Shown: piece after piece, positions 63,355 through 64,000 of the stretch
Numbering within the stretch: the stretch's first letter is position 1
Layout of the letters: the number at the start of each line of letters is the position of its first letter
Assembly: GCF_018687075.1 (NCBI RefSeq)
Contig: NZ_CP061285.1
Location: 620,001-684,000 of the forward strand
Direction: 5' to 3'
Source: Polynucleobacter sp. MWH-UH35A
Lineage (GTDB): Bacteria > Pseudomonadota > Gammaproteobacteria > Burkholderiales > Burkholderiaceae
DNA length: 64,000 nt
Program-made: the position numbers and the translations under genes
The notes under the pieces: model-generated
The model's input: the letters and a program-made list of their open reading frames with translations, nothing else
Databases searched by the model: none
Told to the model about the DNA's origin: nothing

Positions 63355-64000
63355 ATGAATAATCGACGTGAGGATGCCTTCTTTAATTGGGTATACAAAA
63401 AAAGCAATGTCCAAATTCTTTTAATATTGATTCTGTTTTTTGTTACTTTGTTAGATGTATTGCCCCGCTTGCTGCAATTTATCCCAGTCTTTGCGCCGAC
63501 ACAAGATAGCACTCGATTGGGTCTAGCTCTTTTTGGGTCAATCATTACCTTAAGTGGACTGCTGATTGGTTTTTTATTAAATCAAGCACAGTCTAACTTT
63601 CGGGAAGTTCAGACCTTAGTATCACAAGAGGCTGGGCGCATTAATAATCTAGATCGTTTATTGACTCGTTTTGGCGACCCATCGATAGCGCCGATTCGGG
63701 CAGAGCTTTTTGAGTATATGAATTCCATTGTTGATGATGAATGGGCTTTGCTGCAAAAGGGCGAGGGAAGCACCAAGACGCATATGCTTTGGCGCGGCAT
63801 CTCCAGAAAGCTGATGTCTATTGAGCCTCATAGCAATCGACAAACTGCGATGTATACCGACATCATTAAAAAATCCGAGGAAGTGGCTGAAAGCCGAGAA
63901 GCCCGTATTGAGCATGCCAATGTTCGCTTACCTGGACTGTTTTGGGTGGTTATTCTGATATGTATGCTCGCATTGTTGGGAATCAATACACTATTCCTAC
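63355..64000 (+). CDS. DUF4239-like membrane protein, 3' partial
   Basis: The frame is open from ATG 63355 to the window end (at least 215 codons). The protein begins with one or two membrane helices (QILLILILFFVTLLDVLPRL and LFGSIITLSGLLIGFLLNQA). A helical soluble loop with SNFREVQTLVSQEAGRINNL then precedes a third helix (LFWVVILICMLALLGINTLF). The FLLNQA...E...I..L pattern and topology fit DUF4239 bestrophin-like proteins. The ATG lies five bases after the previous stop, so co-transcription with the hydrolase is likely. Confidence 0.75.
   Translation, partial: MNNRREDAFFNWVYKKSNVQILLILILFFVTLLDVLPRLLQFIPVFAPTQDSTRLGLALFGSIITLSGLLIGFLLNQAQSNFREVQTLVSQEAGRINNLDRLLTRFGDPSIAPIRAELFEYMNSIVDDEWALLQKGEGSTKTHMLWRGISRKLMSIEPHSNRQTAMYTDIIKKSEEVAESREARIEHANVRLPGLFWVVILICMLALLGINTLFL

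Overview
The window reads as chromosome of a betaproteobacterium of the Burkholderiaceae, most likely Polynucleobacter. This rests on moderate GC, a Bug/TctC-type binding protein, and Burkholderiales gene orders: hfq-hflX-hflK-hflC-hisZ-purA, surE-pcm-nlpD, and ndk-rlmN-ispG-hisS-yfgM-bamB-der. The genus is an inference from gene content and order; no database was searched. No tRNA, rRNA, CRISPR array, insertion sequence or prophage was seen.

Layout. 1-7.5 kb: a partial Bug substrate-binding protein, two small envelope proteins, then minus-strand genes for a MATE exporter, an ArnT/PMT-like glycosyltransferase, ribosomal protein L31 type B, Rho and thioredoxin. 7.5-14.1 kb: an overlapping addB-addA helicase-nuclease pair. 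14.1-26 kb: an accessory region with an SOS-controlled umuDC operon, two HigB/HigA-type toxin-antitoxin loci with visible operators, an orphan BrnA-like antitoxin, a YkgJ-type protein, an ExoX-like nuclease, a candidate structured RNA, a tightly coupled operon of little-known genes (including DUF3293 and HD-hydrolase proteins), a WYL-domain regulator, several tiny membrane proteins, two related secreted repeat proteins and a VWA protein. 26-31.7 kb: a secreted choloylglycine-hydrolase-family enzyme, SRP RNA, dnaX-ybaB-recR, a ParD-like antitoxin and a porin. 31.7-37.8 kb: a complete CusCBA/CzcCBA-like tripartite RND efflux operon. 37.8-60.2 kb: dense housekeeping genes for stationary-phase and cell-wall functions, RNA methylation, isoprenoid synthesis, histidyl-tRNA charging, outer-membrane assembly, ribosome biogenesis, Hfq, FtsH modulators, and histidine and purine synthesis, then malate synthase G. 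60.2-64 kb: a papain-like hypothetical, a channel-like membrane protein, an MFS exporter, a dienelactone hydrolase and a partial DUF4239 membrane protein.

The most interesting signal is in the accessory region. A palindrome, GCTCA-N5-TGAGC, occurs upstream of three separate transcription units (16.5, 22.7 and 24.1 kb). In all three it is followed, after exactly 14 bases, by a TCT(T)GA element. A degenerate copy lies before the 18.9 kb operon. This looks like a local regulon of small membrane proteins, the VWA protein and possibly the uncharacterised operon, and the divergent WYL regulator is an obvious candidate controller. Just before that operon is a terminator-ended structured RNA whose core resembles an S-box. 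It carries an 8-base pairing that could link its second hairpin to the base of its terminator. The window also has four short tandem-repeat tracts at gene boundaries (bamB start, hfq leader, end of the choloylglycine-hydrolase gene, dienelactone hydrolase leader), which could vary by replication slippage.
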